From Dyella_B sp966430775 (GTDB lineage Bacteria; Pseudomonadota; Gammaproteobacteria; Xanthomonadales; Rhodanobacteraceae), in assembly GCA_966430775.1 (NCBI GenBank), contig CBJMMB010000016.1, positions 1 through 41,215 of the forward strand: DNA of 41,215 nucleotides, given 5' to 3'. Positions 24,881 through 32,746 of the stretch are shown here, in pieces. Under the pieces are notes generated by a model. That model was not told where the DNA came from. It worked only from the letters and a program-made list of their open reading frames with translations, and searched no databases. Each line of letters begins with the position of its first letter. Position 1 is the first letter of the stretch. Both the position numbers and the translations under genes were made by a program.

Positions 24881-25882
24881 CTACCCCATCAGCCAGAACA
24901 TGTAAGCCGCAAACACGCCATAGAGCAGCCCCACCGGCGCAAGCTTCCGTCCGTCGACGTGCCCGCGGCGGAACAGCCACCACAGGTAGATGATCGCGGC
25001 AGCCGTCAGGATGCCGGCCACGATCAACGGCTTGTCGAACATCCACGGTGTGGCGAAGATCGCCAGCGCGCTCGGGATGGTGGCCTGGATCATCATGGCG
25101 CCGGAAATATTCGCCAATGCCAGCCGTTCCTTGCCCTGACGCACCCAGATCAGCGCATTCATGGTTTCCGGCAGCTCCGTCGCGACCGGGCTCAATACCA
25201 GCGCCACCAAATGCGGCGGCAGATGCAAGGCTTCGCCGATGCTCTCGATCTGCAGCACGAAGACATGCGAAGCCACCGCGATGACCAGCAACGACAACGC
25301 CGCCTGCAGCGCGACCATCAGCAAGGACGGATTGGCCGCGCGCGGCTGGAATTTCAGCGCTTCCAGTTCATCGCCGTGCGCCGTGTCGCCCTCGCCTTTC
25401 AGCTCGCGCCACACATAGATCGCATACGCCAGCAAAAACAGAATGCCCAGCCACGGCTTGAACGCAAACGCGATCAAGCCCAGCCCGCACTTCACCACGA
25501 AAATCGAAAGGAACCAGGCTTGGTCGCGCGCCAGCCGCGCATGCTCGACATGCACGCGCACCGTGGCGCGGCCCAGGCGACGACGATTGCCCCACAACGC
25601 AAGGCCGACCACCGCATAGGCGATCGTGGCCAGCACCAGCGGGCCGCCCATCGCGGCGCCCACGCCGATATCGCGCACTTCCGCCGTGCGCCCCATGACC
25701 ACCGCCACGAAGGTCACCGCACTTTCCGGCAACGCCGTGCCGAACGCGGCCAATACCGTACCGGTGGCCGTCTCGCCAAGGTTTAGCTTTTTCCCCAGCC
25801 ACTCGATGCTGTTGACGAAGTATTCGCAGGCGGCATAGATGGCCGCCGCGGAAAGCAGGAACAGCAGTGCAGTGAGCGCCAT
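24881..25882 (-). CDS. Calcium/cation:proton-type CaCA family antiporter
   Basis: 333 residues from the ATG at 25882. Two homologous halves of hydrophobic helices carry the alpha-repeat motifs GTVLAAFGTALPESAVTFVAVVMG (N-half) and LVALVLSPVATELPETMNALIWVRQG (C-half); in both the acidic residue of the PE motif is the expected ion ligand. It exports Ca2+ or other cations across the inner membrane. The open frame continues upstream to 26014, but that part is Arg-rich and unlike a membrane N-terminus. Confidence 0.85.
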   Translation of the reverse strand: MALTALLFLLSAAAIYAACEYFVNSIEWLGKKLNLGETATGTVLAAFGTALPESAVTFVAVVMGRTAEVRDIGVGAAMGGPLVLATIAYAVVGLALWGNRRRLGRATVRVHVEHARLARDQAWFLSIFVVKCGLGLIAFAFKPWLGILFLLAYAIYVWRELKGEGDTAHGDELEALKFQPRAANPSLLMVALQAALSLLVIAVASHVFVLQIESIGEALHLPPHLVALVLSPVATELPETMNALIWVRQGKERLALANISGAMMIQATIPSALAIFATPWMFDKPLIVAGILTAAAIIYLWWLFRRGHVDGRKLAPVGLLYGVFAAYMFWLMG

Positions 25883-26176
25883 GAAAATTTCCGGGCCGGG
25901 CGAGCGAAGTCCGATGGCGCACGCGCGTCGCTCGCCCGGCCGGGGTGAGCGCGTCGTGGCCAAAGGTCTCGCCGAGCGATCGCAAGCGAATGCTGCGATA
26001 ACCACCCGCGCCATGAAGCGAACGCTTCAAGTGTGTTGACGCGGATTCCTCGTTGCACCTGGGTCGAACGCCCGATGCCGCGAAGATGGCTACTCCCCAA
26101 TGACAGTGAGTGCTGCGAATGCTACAGGCTTCGCACCAGCCTCACAACATATGGCGGGCGCCGGAAGACACCGCCT
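25883..26176. other. Intergenic stretch without recognised gene
   Basis: 294 bp between the antiporter start and the end of glpQ. Apart from a short palindrome GAAGCG-AA-CGCTTC (26014-26027), which may be an operator for the antiporter gene, I see no gene, tRNA or repeat in it. Confidence 0.5.
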
Positions 26177-27271
26177 TCAGCGTCCATCCACCGCCTTGCG
26201 CCCGATCGCCGGATCGTCGGTGAAAAACGCATCGATGCCCACCGCGAGATACGCGCGGATTTCCGCGATCGAACCGGACTCGTTGAATGTCTTCGGATCG
26301 CTGCCCTGCCAGAGATTCCTGGCCTGAAAATGATTCTCCGGGCGGAAGGTATACGGATGCACTTCCAGGCCCGCCGCATGCGCGTCATGCACCAGCGAGG
26401 TCGGCGTGCCCAAGCTGCCGCCGGGTTTCAACGGGATGATCGACCGGATATTGGGACCGATCGCATCCGCATAGCCGGCGATGTCGCGCAGGCCGGCAGG
26501 CGTCACCATGTCGCCATAGCTCAGCTTGCCGCCTGCCGAGGTCACATCGTATGGCTGTTCGTGCAGGTCATCGATCAATTGCAACAGCCGGATGTTGGGA
26601 TGACGCTTGCCCAGCTTTCCATGCAGATAACGCAGGTTGCCGATTTCGAACGACTGGATTTCCACCGGCGCATGCTGCGTATAGCGATGCGCGGCGATGA
26701 TCGCCAGCACGCGATCTTCCATCGGCAGGCCAATCTTCTGGAAATAGGTGCCGTGCTTGATCTCCGGAATGATGCCGATGACGCGTCCGCGGGTCGCCGA
26801 TTCGGTCGCGACGAAATCGATGATTTCGTCAAAGGTCGGTATCTGGAAGTCGCCGTCGTACTGTGTGCTGCGATACTCCGGCAAGCGCTCACGCGCACGC
26901 AGCGTCTTGAGTTCCGCCAACGTGAAGTCTTCCGTGAACCAGCCAGTGACACTGTGCCCATCGATGGTCTTGGTGGTCTTGCGCGAGGCGAATTCCGGAT
27001 GGCTGGCCACGTCGGTAGTGCCGCTGATCTCGTTCTCGTGCCGGGCCACGGGCACCCCGTCCTTGGTCATCACCAGATCGGGTTCGACGTAATCCGCGCC
27101 ATCGGCAATCGCCTTCGCGTACGAGGCCAGCGTGTGCTCCGGTCGCAAGGCGCTGGCGCCACGATGGCCGATCACCAGCACCTTGGCTGCGAGCGGTTTT
27201 TCATCGGCATGGACGGCGGCGGACATGAGTGCGGCTCCCAGACAGCAGCTCAGCCATAGTAGCGTTTTCAT
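26177..27271 (-). CDS. glpQ: Periplasmic glycerophosphodiester phosphodiesterase
   Basis: 364 residues from the ATG at 27271. A signal peptide (MKTLLWLSCCLGAALMSAAVHA, cleaved before DE) sends it to the periplasm. The GDPD signature follows as VIGHRGASALRPEHTLASY, with metal-binding YVEPDLVMTKDGVPVARHE and IIPEIKHG. It hydrolyses glycerophosphodiesters to glycerol 3-phosphate plus an alcohol. It follows dapB by 25 bp on the same strand. Upstream in-frame codons to 27352 overlap dapB and precede the signal peptide, so they are rejected. Confidence 0.93.
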   Translation of the reverse strand: MKTLLWLSCCLGAALMSAAVHADEKPLAAKVLVIGHRGASALRPEHTLASYAKAIADGADYVEPDLVMTKDGVPVARHENEISGTTDVASHPEFASRKTTKTIDGHSVTGWFTEDFTLAELKTLRARERLPEYRSTQYDGDFQIPTFDEIIDFVATESATRGRVIGIIPEIKHGTYFQKIGLPMEDRVLAIIAAHRYTQHAPVEIQSFEIGNLRYLHGKLGKRHPNIRLLQLIDDLHEQPYDVTSAGGKLSYGDMVTPAGLRDIAGYADAIGPNIRSIIPLKPGGSLGTPTSLVHDAHAAGLEVHPYTFRPENHFQARNLWQGSDPKTFNESGSIAEIRAYLAVGIDAFFTDDPAIGRKAVDGR

Positions 27272-27296
27272 CCCGACGCCCTCACTGGTGACGCGA

Positions 27297-28100
27297 TCAG
27301 CCGGTGACGCGCGCCTGCAACATGTCGTCGATGTCATAGCTGCCAGGCGCATGCGCCGCCAGCCATGCGGCCGCTTCCAATGCGCCGCGCGCGAAGATGG
27401 AACGATCGGTGGCGCGATGACTCAGCTCGACGCGTTCGCCCTGGCCAAGCAGCAAGGCCGTGTGCTCGCCCACTACATCGCCGCCGCGCACCACGGCAAA
27501 ACCGATACTGCCGCTGCGCCGCGCGCCGGGACGGCCTTCGCGCACGTAGACGGCATCCTTCGCCAAGGTGGTGCCGCGCGCATCGGCGGCCGCATCGCCC
27601 AAGGCCAGCGCCGTGCCCGATGGGGCATCTTCCTTGCGGCCGTGATGCGCTTCGACGATCTCCAGATCCCAATCGGGCAGCGCCGCGGCGGCCTGGCGCA
27701 GCAGGCGCTTCAACACCGCCACGCCCAGGCTGAAATTGGCGGCATGCAACAGGGGAATGTGTTGCGCGGCTTGATCGAGCCGGGTTTGCAGTGAGGCATC
27801 GATGCCTGTCGTTCCGGTAACCAGCGCGGCCTTGTGCGCGATGCAGTAATCAAGCGCTGCGGCAAGTCCGTCCGGGCCGCTGAAGTCAATGATGACGTCG
27901 GCGGTGACGGCGTTCCAATCGTGCGCATAGTGCAGTGACGTGGCGAGCTCCGCGAAAACGGGTGTGCCGTTATGTGCGGAATGGGCAGATACCAACGCAT
28001 TGACCAGTTCGAAGCGCTTGTCTTCGCGTACCAGCGCGAGCAAGGCGCGTCCCATGCGGCCGGAAGCGCCGTTGATGGCAAGACGGATGGGTTGGGTCAT
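27297..28100 (-). CDS. dapB: 4-hydroxy-tetrahydrodipicolinate reductase
   Basis: 267 residues. NAD(P)H-dependent reductase of the lysine/diaminopimelate pathway. The Rossmann opening is RLAINGASGRMGRALL, the family motif EAHHGRKEDAPSGTAL contains the catalytic His and Lys, and VTGTTGID and GEHTALLLGQGERVELSHRA complete it. It lies downstream of dnaJ on the same strand, separated by a dispersed palindromic element. Confidence 0.97.
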   Translation of the reverse strand: MTQPIRLAINGASGRMGRALLALVREDKRFELVNALVSAHSAHNGTPVFAELATSLHYAHDWNAVTADVIIDFSGPDGLAAALDYCIAHKAALVTGTTGIDASLQTRLDQAAQHIPLLHAANFSLGVAVLKRLLRQAAAALPDWDLEIVEAHHGRKEDAPSGTALALGDAAADARGTTLAKDAVYVREGRPGARRSGSIGFAVVRGGDVVGEHTALLLGQGERVELSHRATDRSIFARGALEAAAWLAAHAPGSYDIDDMLQARVTG

Positions 28101-28130
28101 GCGGGTGTCCTAGACGGGTGCCAAGGTGTA

Positions 28131-28255
28131 CTCCCTCCCCTGCTTGCAGGGGAGGGCTGGGGTGAGGGTTGCTTGCGCTTGCAGTGCTGTTTGAGCTCAC
28201 CGCGAGATTGCTTCACCCCACCCCAACCCTCCCCTACTGCACGTATGGGAGGGAG
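28131..28255. repeat. Imperfect 125-bp inverted repeat element between dnaJ and dapB
   Basis: CTCCCTCCCCTGC...GGGGTGAGGGT (28131-28170) is mirrored by CTTCACCCCACCCCAACCC...GGGAGGGAG (28211-28255), with about 40 bp between the arms. Part of it matches the repeat at 15727-15763. It looks like a MITE-sized non-autonomous dispersed repeat and could fold into a long hairpin in the dnaJ-dapB transcript. Confidence 0.65.
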
Positions 28256-28297
28256 TTGTTTACGGCGAGTATGAAGCGCAGCGCGTCCGAGTAAAAC

Positions 28298-29419
28298 TCA
28301 GGACGTCACCCGCGACCAGAACTGCTTCACCCCATCCATCCACCCTTTCGCGCGCGGCGTGTGTTCGTCGTCATCGGCGAAGGTGGCTTCCAGTTTTTCC
28401 AGCAGTTCACGCTGTTCGCGCGTAAGGCGCACCGGCGTTTCCACCATCACGCGACAGACCAGGTCGCCGGTGCGGCCACCGCGCACCGATTTCACGCCGC
28501 GCCCGCGCAGCACGAACTGCTGCCCGGTCTGCGTTTCCGGCGGAATGGTGATGGCCACTTCGCCGTCCAGCGTGGGTACCTGCAGCTCGGCGCCGAGCGC
28601 CGCCTGCGAGATGCGGATCGGTACTTCGCAATAGAGGTTGTTGCCGTCGCGCTGGAAAATCTCGTGCTCGCGCACGCGTACTTCCACGTACAGATCGCCG
28701 GCTTCGGTACCGGCGGGACCGGCCTCGCCCTGCCCGGCCAGGCGGATACGGTCGCCATTGTCGACGCCGGCGGGAATGCGCACCGACAGCGTGCGGGTTT
28801 CTTCCAGGCGCCCTTCGCCATGGCATTTCTTGCAGGGTTTCTCGATCGCGCGGCCGCTGCCGGCGCAATGCGGACAGGTCTGCTGGATGGAGAAGATGCC
28901 GTTCTGCATGCGCACGCGGCCATGGCCGTTGCAGGTGCGGCAGCTGACGGTCTTGCCGTCTTCCGAGCCGCTGCCGTTGCAGTGATGGCAATTGACCTGG
29001 GTGGGAATGTCGAATTTCCTCTCGACGCCGAACACGGCTTCTTCGAGATCCAATTCCATGATGTAGCGCAGGTCGGCGCCACGGCGCGGACGCGAGGAAC
29101 GGCCGCCGCCACCAAAAATGTCGCCGAAGATGTCCCCGAAGATATCACCCATGTCGCCGAAGCCGGCGCCGCCACGGCCGCCGCCCATGCCACCTTCGAA
29201 CGCGGCGTGGCCGTACTGGTCGTACATCGCGCGCTTCTGCACGTCGCCAAGCACGTCGTAGGCCTCCTTGGCCTCCTTGAATTTCTCCTGCGCGTGCGGG
29301 TCGTCCGGGCAGCGGTCGGGGTGGTATTTCATCGCCAGGCGGCGAAAGGCCTTCTTCAGCTCCGCTTCGTCGGCGGAACGTTCGACACCCAGAATTTCGT
29401 AATAGTCACGCTTGCTCAT
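28298..29419 (-). CDS. dnaJ: Chaperone DnaJ (Hsp40)
   Basis: 373 residues from the ATG at 29419. J domain at 1-70 with HPD in MKYHPDRCPDD, Gly/Phe-rich linker (GGMGGGRGGAGFGDMGDIFGD), four zinc-finger repeats (CHHCNGSG, CRTCNGHG, CPHCAGSG, CKKCHGEG) and the substrate-binding C-terminal domains. It stimulates DnaK ATPase and delivers clients. The ATG overlaps the stop of the upstream TMEM175-type gene by 4 bp (ATGA), so translation is probably coupled to that gene rather than directly to dnaK. Confidence 0.97.
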   Translation of the reverse strand: MSKRDYYEILGVERSADEAELKKAFRRLAMKYHPDRCPDDPHAQEKFKEAKEAYDVLGDVQKRAMYDQYGHAAFEGGMGGGRGGAGFGDMGDIFGDIFGDIFGGGGRSSRPRRGADLRYIMELDLEEAVFGVERKFDIPTQVNCHHCNGSGSEDGKTVSCRTCNGHGRVRMQNGIFSIQQTCPHCAGSGRAIEKPCKKCHGEGRLEETRTLSVRIPAGVDNGDRIRLAGQGEAGPAGTEAGDLYVEVRVREHEIFQRDGNNLYCEVPIRISQAALGAELQVPTLDGEVAITIPPETQTGQQFVLRGRGVKSVRGGRTGDLVCRVMVETPVRLTREQRELLEKLEATFADDDEHTPRAKGWMDGVKQFWSRVTS

Positions 29420-29994
29420 TGCTTGATCCGCGATTCGATGCGCCGATCGGGAATGAACCAGATCGCTGCCACCGTGGCATAAAGAACACACGACACCCAC
29501 GGCGCCACGAACGCCACGAGGATGCCGCCTAGATACATGGCGACGGCGACCCAGCCTTTCCAGTCGCTGCCCACCGCCTGGGCCAACAGGGAGTCCCGAC
29601 CGCCGTTGGCGGCGATCAGGCTGCGCTGGAACGGCTGCCAGGCGACGCCGCACATCAGCAGCACGAAGCCATAAACCGCCACAGGCAACTGTGCGAAATG
29701 ATTCTCGCCCATCCAGCCGGTGGTCACCGGCATCAGCGACAACCAGAACAGCAGGTGCAGATTGGCCCACAGCACCGCGCCGTTCACCTTGGCCGAAGCA
29801 TGCAGGAAATGATGGTGGTTGTTCCAGTAGATGCCGACGTAGATGAAGCTCAATACGTAGCTCAGGAACACCGGCCACTGCGGCAGCAGCACGTTCCAGC
29901 CGTCGCCGTGCGGCACCTTCAGTTCCAGCACCATGATGGTGAGGATGATGGCAAGCACGCCGTCGCTGAAGGCTTCGAGCCGCCCCTTGTCCAT
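29416..29994 (-). CDS. TMEM175-family (DUF1211) putative potassium channel protein
   Basis: About 192 residues with six transmembrane segments. The family signature RLEAFSDGVLAIILTIMVLEL at the N-terminus contains the FSDGxxAI motif whose residues line the pore in TMEM175 proteins; YWNNHHHFLH follows in a later helix. Bacterial members form tetrameric K+-permeable channels. The start at 29994 is chosen because GGGGAGG lies just upstream, while a GTG at 30012 would translate through that site. It is inserted between dnaK and dnaJ, behind a hairpin and coupled to dnaJ. Confidence 0.88.
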   Translation of the reverse strand: MDKGRLEAFSDGVLAIILTIMVLELKVPHGDGWNVLLPQWPVFLSYVLSFIYVGIYWNNHHHFLHASAKVNGAVLWANLHLLFWLSLMPVTTGWMGENHFAQLPVAVYGFVLLMCGVAWQPFQRSLIAANGGRDSLLAQAVGSDWKGWVAVAMYLGGILVAFVAPWVSCVLYATVAAIWFIPDRRIESRIKQ

Positions 29995-30013
29995 CGCCTC
30001 CCCTCCTGACACG

Positions 30014-30043
30014 AAACGAGCGCCTCATTTGAGGCGCTCGTTT
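30014..30043 (-). terminator. Terminator or attenuator after dnaK
   Basis: A perfect 14-bp inverted repeat (AAACGAGCGCCTCA / TGAGGCGCTCGTTT) with a 2-nt loop lies 18 nt downstream of the dnaK stop. In either direction it ends in a short T-run, so it can serve as a (partial) terminator that lowers expression of the channel gene and dnaJ relative to dnaK. Confidence 0.75.
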
Positions 30044-30061
30044 TCAGACCACTTTACTTGA

Positions 30062-31993
30062 TTACGACTTGCCGTCGTTCTTCACTTCGGTGAACTCGGC
30101 GTCGACCACGTCGTCCGGCTGGGCCGAACCGCCCGGGCCCGGGCCATGTTGCGCACCGGCGCCGGCATCGGCGTGGCCGGCCTGCGCGGCGGCGTAGAGC
30201 GACTGCGCCACCTGCTCCAGCTTCTGGATCTTCGCTTCGATGGCGCCCTTGTCGTCGCCGTCCTTCGCCTTTTCCAGATCCGACAGCGCGCCTTCGATCT
30301 CGCTCAGCTGTGCGCCCGGCACCTTGCCGCCGTGCTCCTTCAGCGCGCTGCGCGTGGCGTGCACCAACTGGTCGGCCTTGTTGCGCGTGCTGACCAGTTC
30401 CTGGAACTTGCGGTCTTCTTCCTTGTGGCTTTCCGCGTCGGCGACCATGCGCTGGATTTCTTCCTCGGACAGGCCGGAACCGGCCTTGATCTCGATGCGT
30501 TGTTCCTTGCCGGTCTTCTTGTCCTTCGCGGACACGTGCAGGATACCGTTGGCATCGCTGTCGAAGGTCACTTCGCTCTGCGGCATGCCACGCGGCGCGG
30601 CCTCGATGCCGGCCAGGTCGAACTTGCCCAGCGACTTGTTGGCGCTGGCGCGGTCGCGCTCACCCTGCAGCACGTGCACGGTCACCGCGGTCTGGTTGTC
30701 TTCGGCGGTGGAGAACACCTGCGAGGCCTTGGTCGGCACGGTGGTGTTCTTCTCGATCAGCTTGGTCATCACGCCGCCCATGGTTTCGATACCGAGCGAC
30801 AGCGGGGTGACGTCCAGCAGCAGCACGTCCTTCACCGAACCGCCCAGCACGCCGCCCTGGATCGCCGCGCCCACGGCGACGGCTTCGTCCGGGTTGACGT
30901 CCTTGCGCGGTTCCTTGCCGAAGAAATCCTTCACCGCTTCCTGCACCTTCGGCATGCGGGTCTGACCGCCGACCAGGATCACTTCGCTGATGTCGGCCAC
31001 GCGCAGGCCGGCGTCGTTGAGCGCGGTGCGGCACGGCTCGATGGTGCGCTTGACCAGGTCTTCCACCAGCGCTTCGAGCTTGGCGCGGGTGAGCTTGATG
31101 TTCAGATGCTTGGGGCCGGAAGCATCGGCCGTCACGTACGGCAGGTTCACTTCGGTCTGGTGCGAGGACGACAGCTCGATCTTGGCGCGCTCGGCCGCAT
31201 CCTTCAGGCGCTGCAGCGCCAGCGCATCCTTGGAGAGATCGATGCCCTGGTCCTTCTTGAATTCCTCGATCAGGTAATCGATGACGCGCTTGTCGAAATC
31301 CTCACCACCCAGGAACGTATCGCCGTTGGTGGCCAGCACTTCGAACTGCTTCTCGCCGTCGACTTCGGCGATCTCGATGATCGACACGTCGAACGTACCG
31401 CCGCCGAGGTCGTACACCGCGATCTTGCGGTCGCCACCCTTCTTGTCCAAACCATAGGCCAGCGCAGCCGCGGTCGGCTCGTTGATGATGCGCTTCACGT
31501 CCAGGCCGGCGATGCGGCCGGCGTCCTTGGTCGCCTGGCGCTGGCTGTCGTTGAAGTACGCCGGTACGGTGATCACCGCCTCGGTGATGGTCTCGCCCAG
31601 GTAATCCTCGGCGGTCTTCTTCATCTTCATCAGCACTTTGGCGGAGATTTCCTGCGGCGCCATCTTCTTGCCGTCGGAGGTCTGCACCCAGGCGTCACCG
31701 TTCTCGTGCGCAACGATGCCGTACGGCACGATGTGGATGTCCTTCTGCACTTCGGCGTCGGTGAACTTGCGGCCGATCAGGCGCTTCACCGCGTAGAAGG
31801 TGTTCTTGGGGTTGGTCACGCCCTGGCGCTTGGCGGGGGCACCGACCAGCACTTCGCTGTCCTTGGTGAAAGCGACGATGGATGGCGTGGTGCGATCGCC
31901 CTCCGAGTTCTCGATGACCCTGGTGGTGCTGCCATCCATGATGGCCACGCACGAGTTGGTCGTGCCCAGGTCGATGCCGATGATCTTGCCCAT
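30062..31993 (-). CDS. dnaK: Chaperone DnaK (Hsp70)
   Basis: 643 residues. ATP-dependent chaperone. Nucleotide domain: IGIDLGTTNSCVA at the start, VPAYFNDSQRQATKDAG, IINEPTAAALAYG and YDLGGGTFDVSI. The substrate-binding part has DVTPLSLGIETMGG. The C-terminus has a Gly/Ala/Pro-rich tail ending in DDVVDAEFTEVKND, the GrpE/DnaJ-related EEVD-like motif of bacteria. It has its own sigma-32 promoter upstream and a hairpin terminator downstream. Confidence 0.98.
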   Translation of the reverse strand: MGKIIGIDLGTTNSCVAIMDGSTTRVIENSEGDRTTPSIVAFTKDSEVLVGAPAKRQGVTNPKNTFYAVKRLIGRKFTDAEVQKDIHIVPYGIVAHENGDAWVQTSDGKKMAPQEISAKVLMKMKKTAEDYLGETITEAVITVPAYFNDSQRQATKDAGRIAGLDVKRIINEPTAAALAYGLDKKGGDRKIAVYDLGGGTFDVSIIEIAEVDGEKQFEVLATNGDTFLGGEDFDKRVIDYLIEEFKKDQGIDLSKDALALQRLKDAAERAKIELSSSHQTEVNLPYVTADASGPKHLNIKLTRAKLEALVEDLVKRTIEPCRTALNDAGLRVADISEVILVGGQTRMPKVQEAVKDFFGKEPRKDVNPDEAVAVGAAIQGGVLGGSVKDVLLLDVTPLSLGIETMGGVMTKLIEKNTTVPTKASQVFSTAEDNQTAVTVHVLQGERDRASANKSLGKFDLAGIEAAPRGMPQSEVTFDSDANGILHVSAKDKKTGKEQRIEIKAGSGLSEEEIQRMVADAESHKEEDRKFQELVSTRNKADQLVHATRSALKEHGGKVPGAQLSEIEGALSDLEKAKDGDDKGAIEAKIQKLEQVAQSLYAAAQAGHADAGAGAQHGPGPGGSAQPDDVVDAEFTEVKNDGKS

Positions 31994-32044
31994 GATGTGT
32001 GCTCCGGAAATCTCGTGTGCGGCCCCGCGCCGCGAATGGTTGTC

Positions 32045-32073
32045 AGATGGGGTTCTGGTGAAAGTCGTTCAAT
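32045..32073 (-). promoter_or_regulatory. Sigma-32 (heat-shock) promoter of dnaK
   Basis: On the minus strand ATTGAAC (32073-32067) and CCCCATCT (32052-32045) are separated by 14 nt, matching the RpoH consensus (CTTGAAA, 13-15 nt, CCCCATNT) almost fully. It lies 52 bp before the dnaK ATG, in the grpE-dnaK gap. Confidence 0.85.
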
Positions 32074-32125
32074 ACCAGCTAAACCCTGCAGTTCTGGAAT
32101 TGCGGATAACGTTCAGCAGAAACCG

Positions 32126-32662
32126 TCAGTCGTCCTTGGCCACGGACACCAGGGCCGGGCGCAACAGTCGATCGTTCAGCACGTAGCCCTTTTGCAGCAC
32201 CGCCACCACCGTGCCGGGCGCCTTGCCGGGCGCCTCGACCATGCTCACGGCATGATGACGTTCCGGGTCCAGCGGCTGGTCGAGCGGATCGACCTGCACC
32301 AGGCCGTTGTTGCCGGCGATGCGCAGCAGTTCCTTCAGGGTGAGGTTCAGGCCTTCGCGGATCGTGGCGATGTCGCCCCCTTCCACCGCCAGCCCGCGTT
32401 CCAGGCCGTCGTACACCGGCAGCAGGTCGTTGAGCAGCTTCTCGTTGGCGAAGCGGCGCGCCTGTTCCAGGTCGCGATGCAGGCGGCGGCGCTGGTTTTC
32501 CAGCTCGGCCTTTTCGCGCAGCACGGTTTCGCGCAGCTCCCGGTTGCTCGCCTCCAGCTCGGCCAGCTTGGCCTTGAGCGCTTCCAGTTCGTCACCGCCG
32601 GCGACGTTCTGCTCGCCCGTTTCAGGGGCCTGGTTGGGCGACTGCGAATCGCTGTTTTGCAT
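32126..32662 (-). CDS. grpE: Nucleotide exchange factor GrpE
   Basis: 178 residues from the ATG at 32662. An N-terminal acidic/polar tail is followed by the long dimer-forming coiled coil (ELEALKAKLAELEASNREL...ENQRRRLHRDLEQARRFANEKLL) and a C-terminal beta domain with PERHHAVSMVEAPGKAPGTVVAVLQKGYVLNDRLLRPA. It releases ADP from DnaK. Order hrcA-grpE-dnaK-dnaJ is conserved; frame upstream of 32662 is unlike GrpE. Confidence 0.97.
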   Translation of the reverse strand: MQNSDSQSPNQAPETGEQNVAGGDELEALKAKLAELEASNRELRETVLREKAELENQRRRLHRDLEQARRFANEKLLNDLLPVYDGLERGLAVEGGDIATIREGLNLTLKELLRIAGNNGLVQVDPLDQPLDPERHHAVSMVEAPGKAPGTVVAVLQKGYVLNDRLLRPALVSVAKDD

Positions 32663-32709
32663 GAATGACTCCAAACATCGTCCTGGGCCGGCACGACTGC
32701 CGACCATCC

Positions 32710-32732
32710 AAAAATTTCGCGGGTGAACCCGC
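32710..32732 (-). terminator. Weak terminator-like hairpin between hrcA and grpE
   Basis: Minus strand GCGGGT-TC-ACCCGC is followed after GAAA by five T residues, 15 nt past the hrcA stop. It may attenuate hrcA read-through into grpE. Confidence 0.4.
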
Positions 32733-32746
32733 CTCCCAACCGGCTT

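Noticed and set aside
28298..30028. 576-codon frame joining an N-terminal extension to DnaJ
   Set aside because: DnaJ starts at the ATG at 29419; the extension is the out-of-frame region of the TMEM175-type gene.
30146..32668. 840-codon open frame on the plus strand opposite dnaK and grpE
   Set aside because: It is the known antisense-ORF artefact of GC-rich dnaK genes; the minus strand encodes clear DnaK and GrpE motifs.
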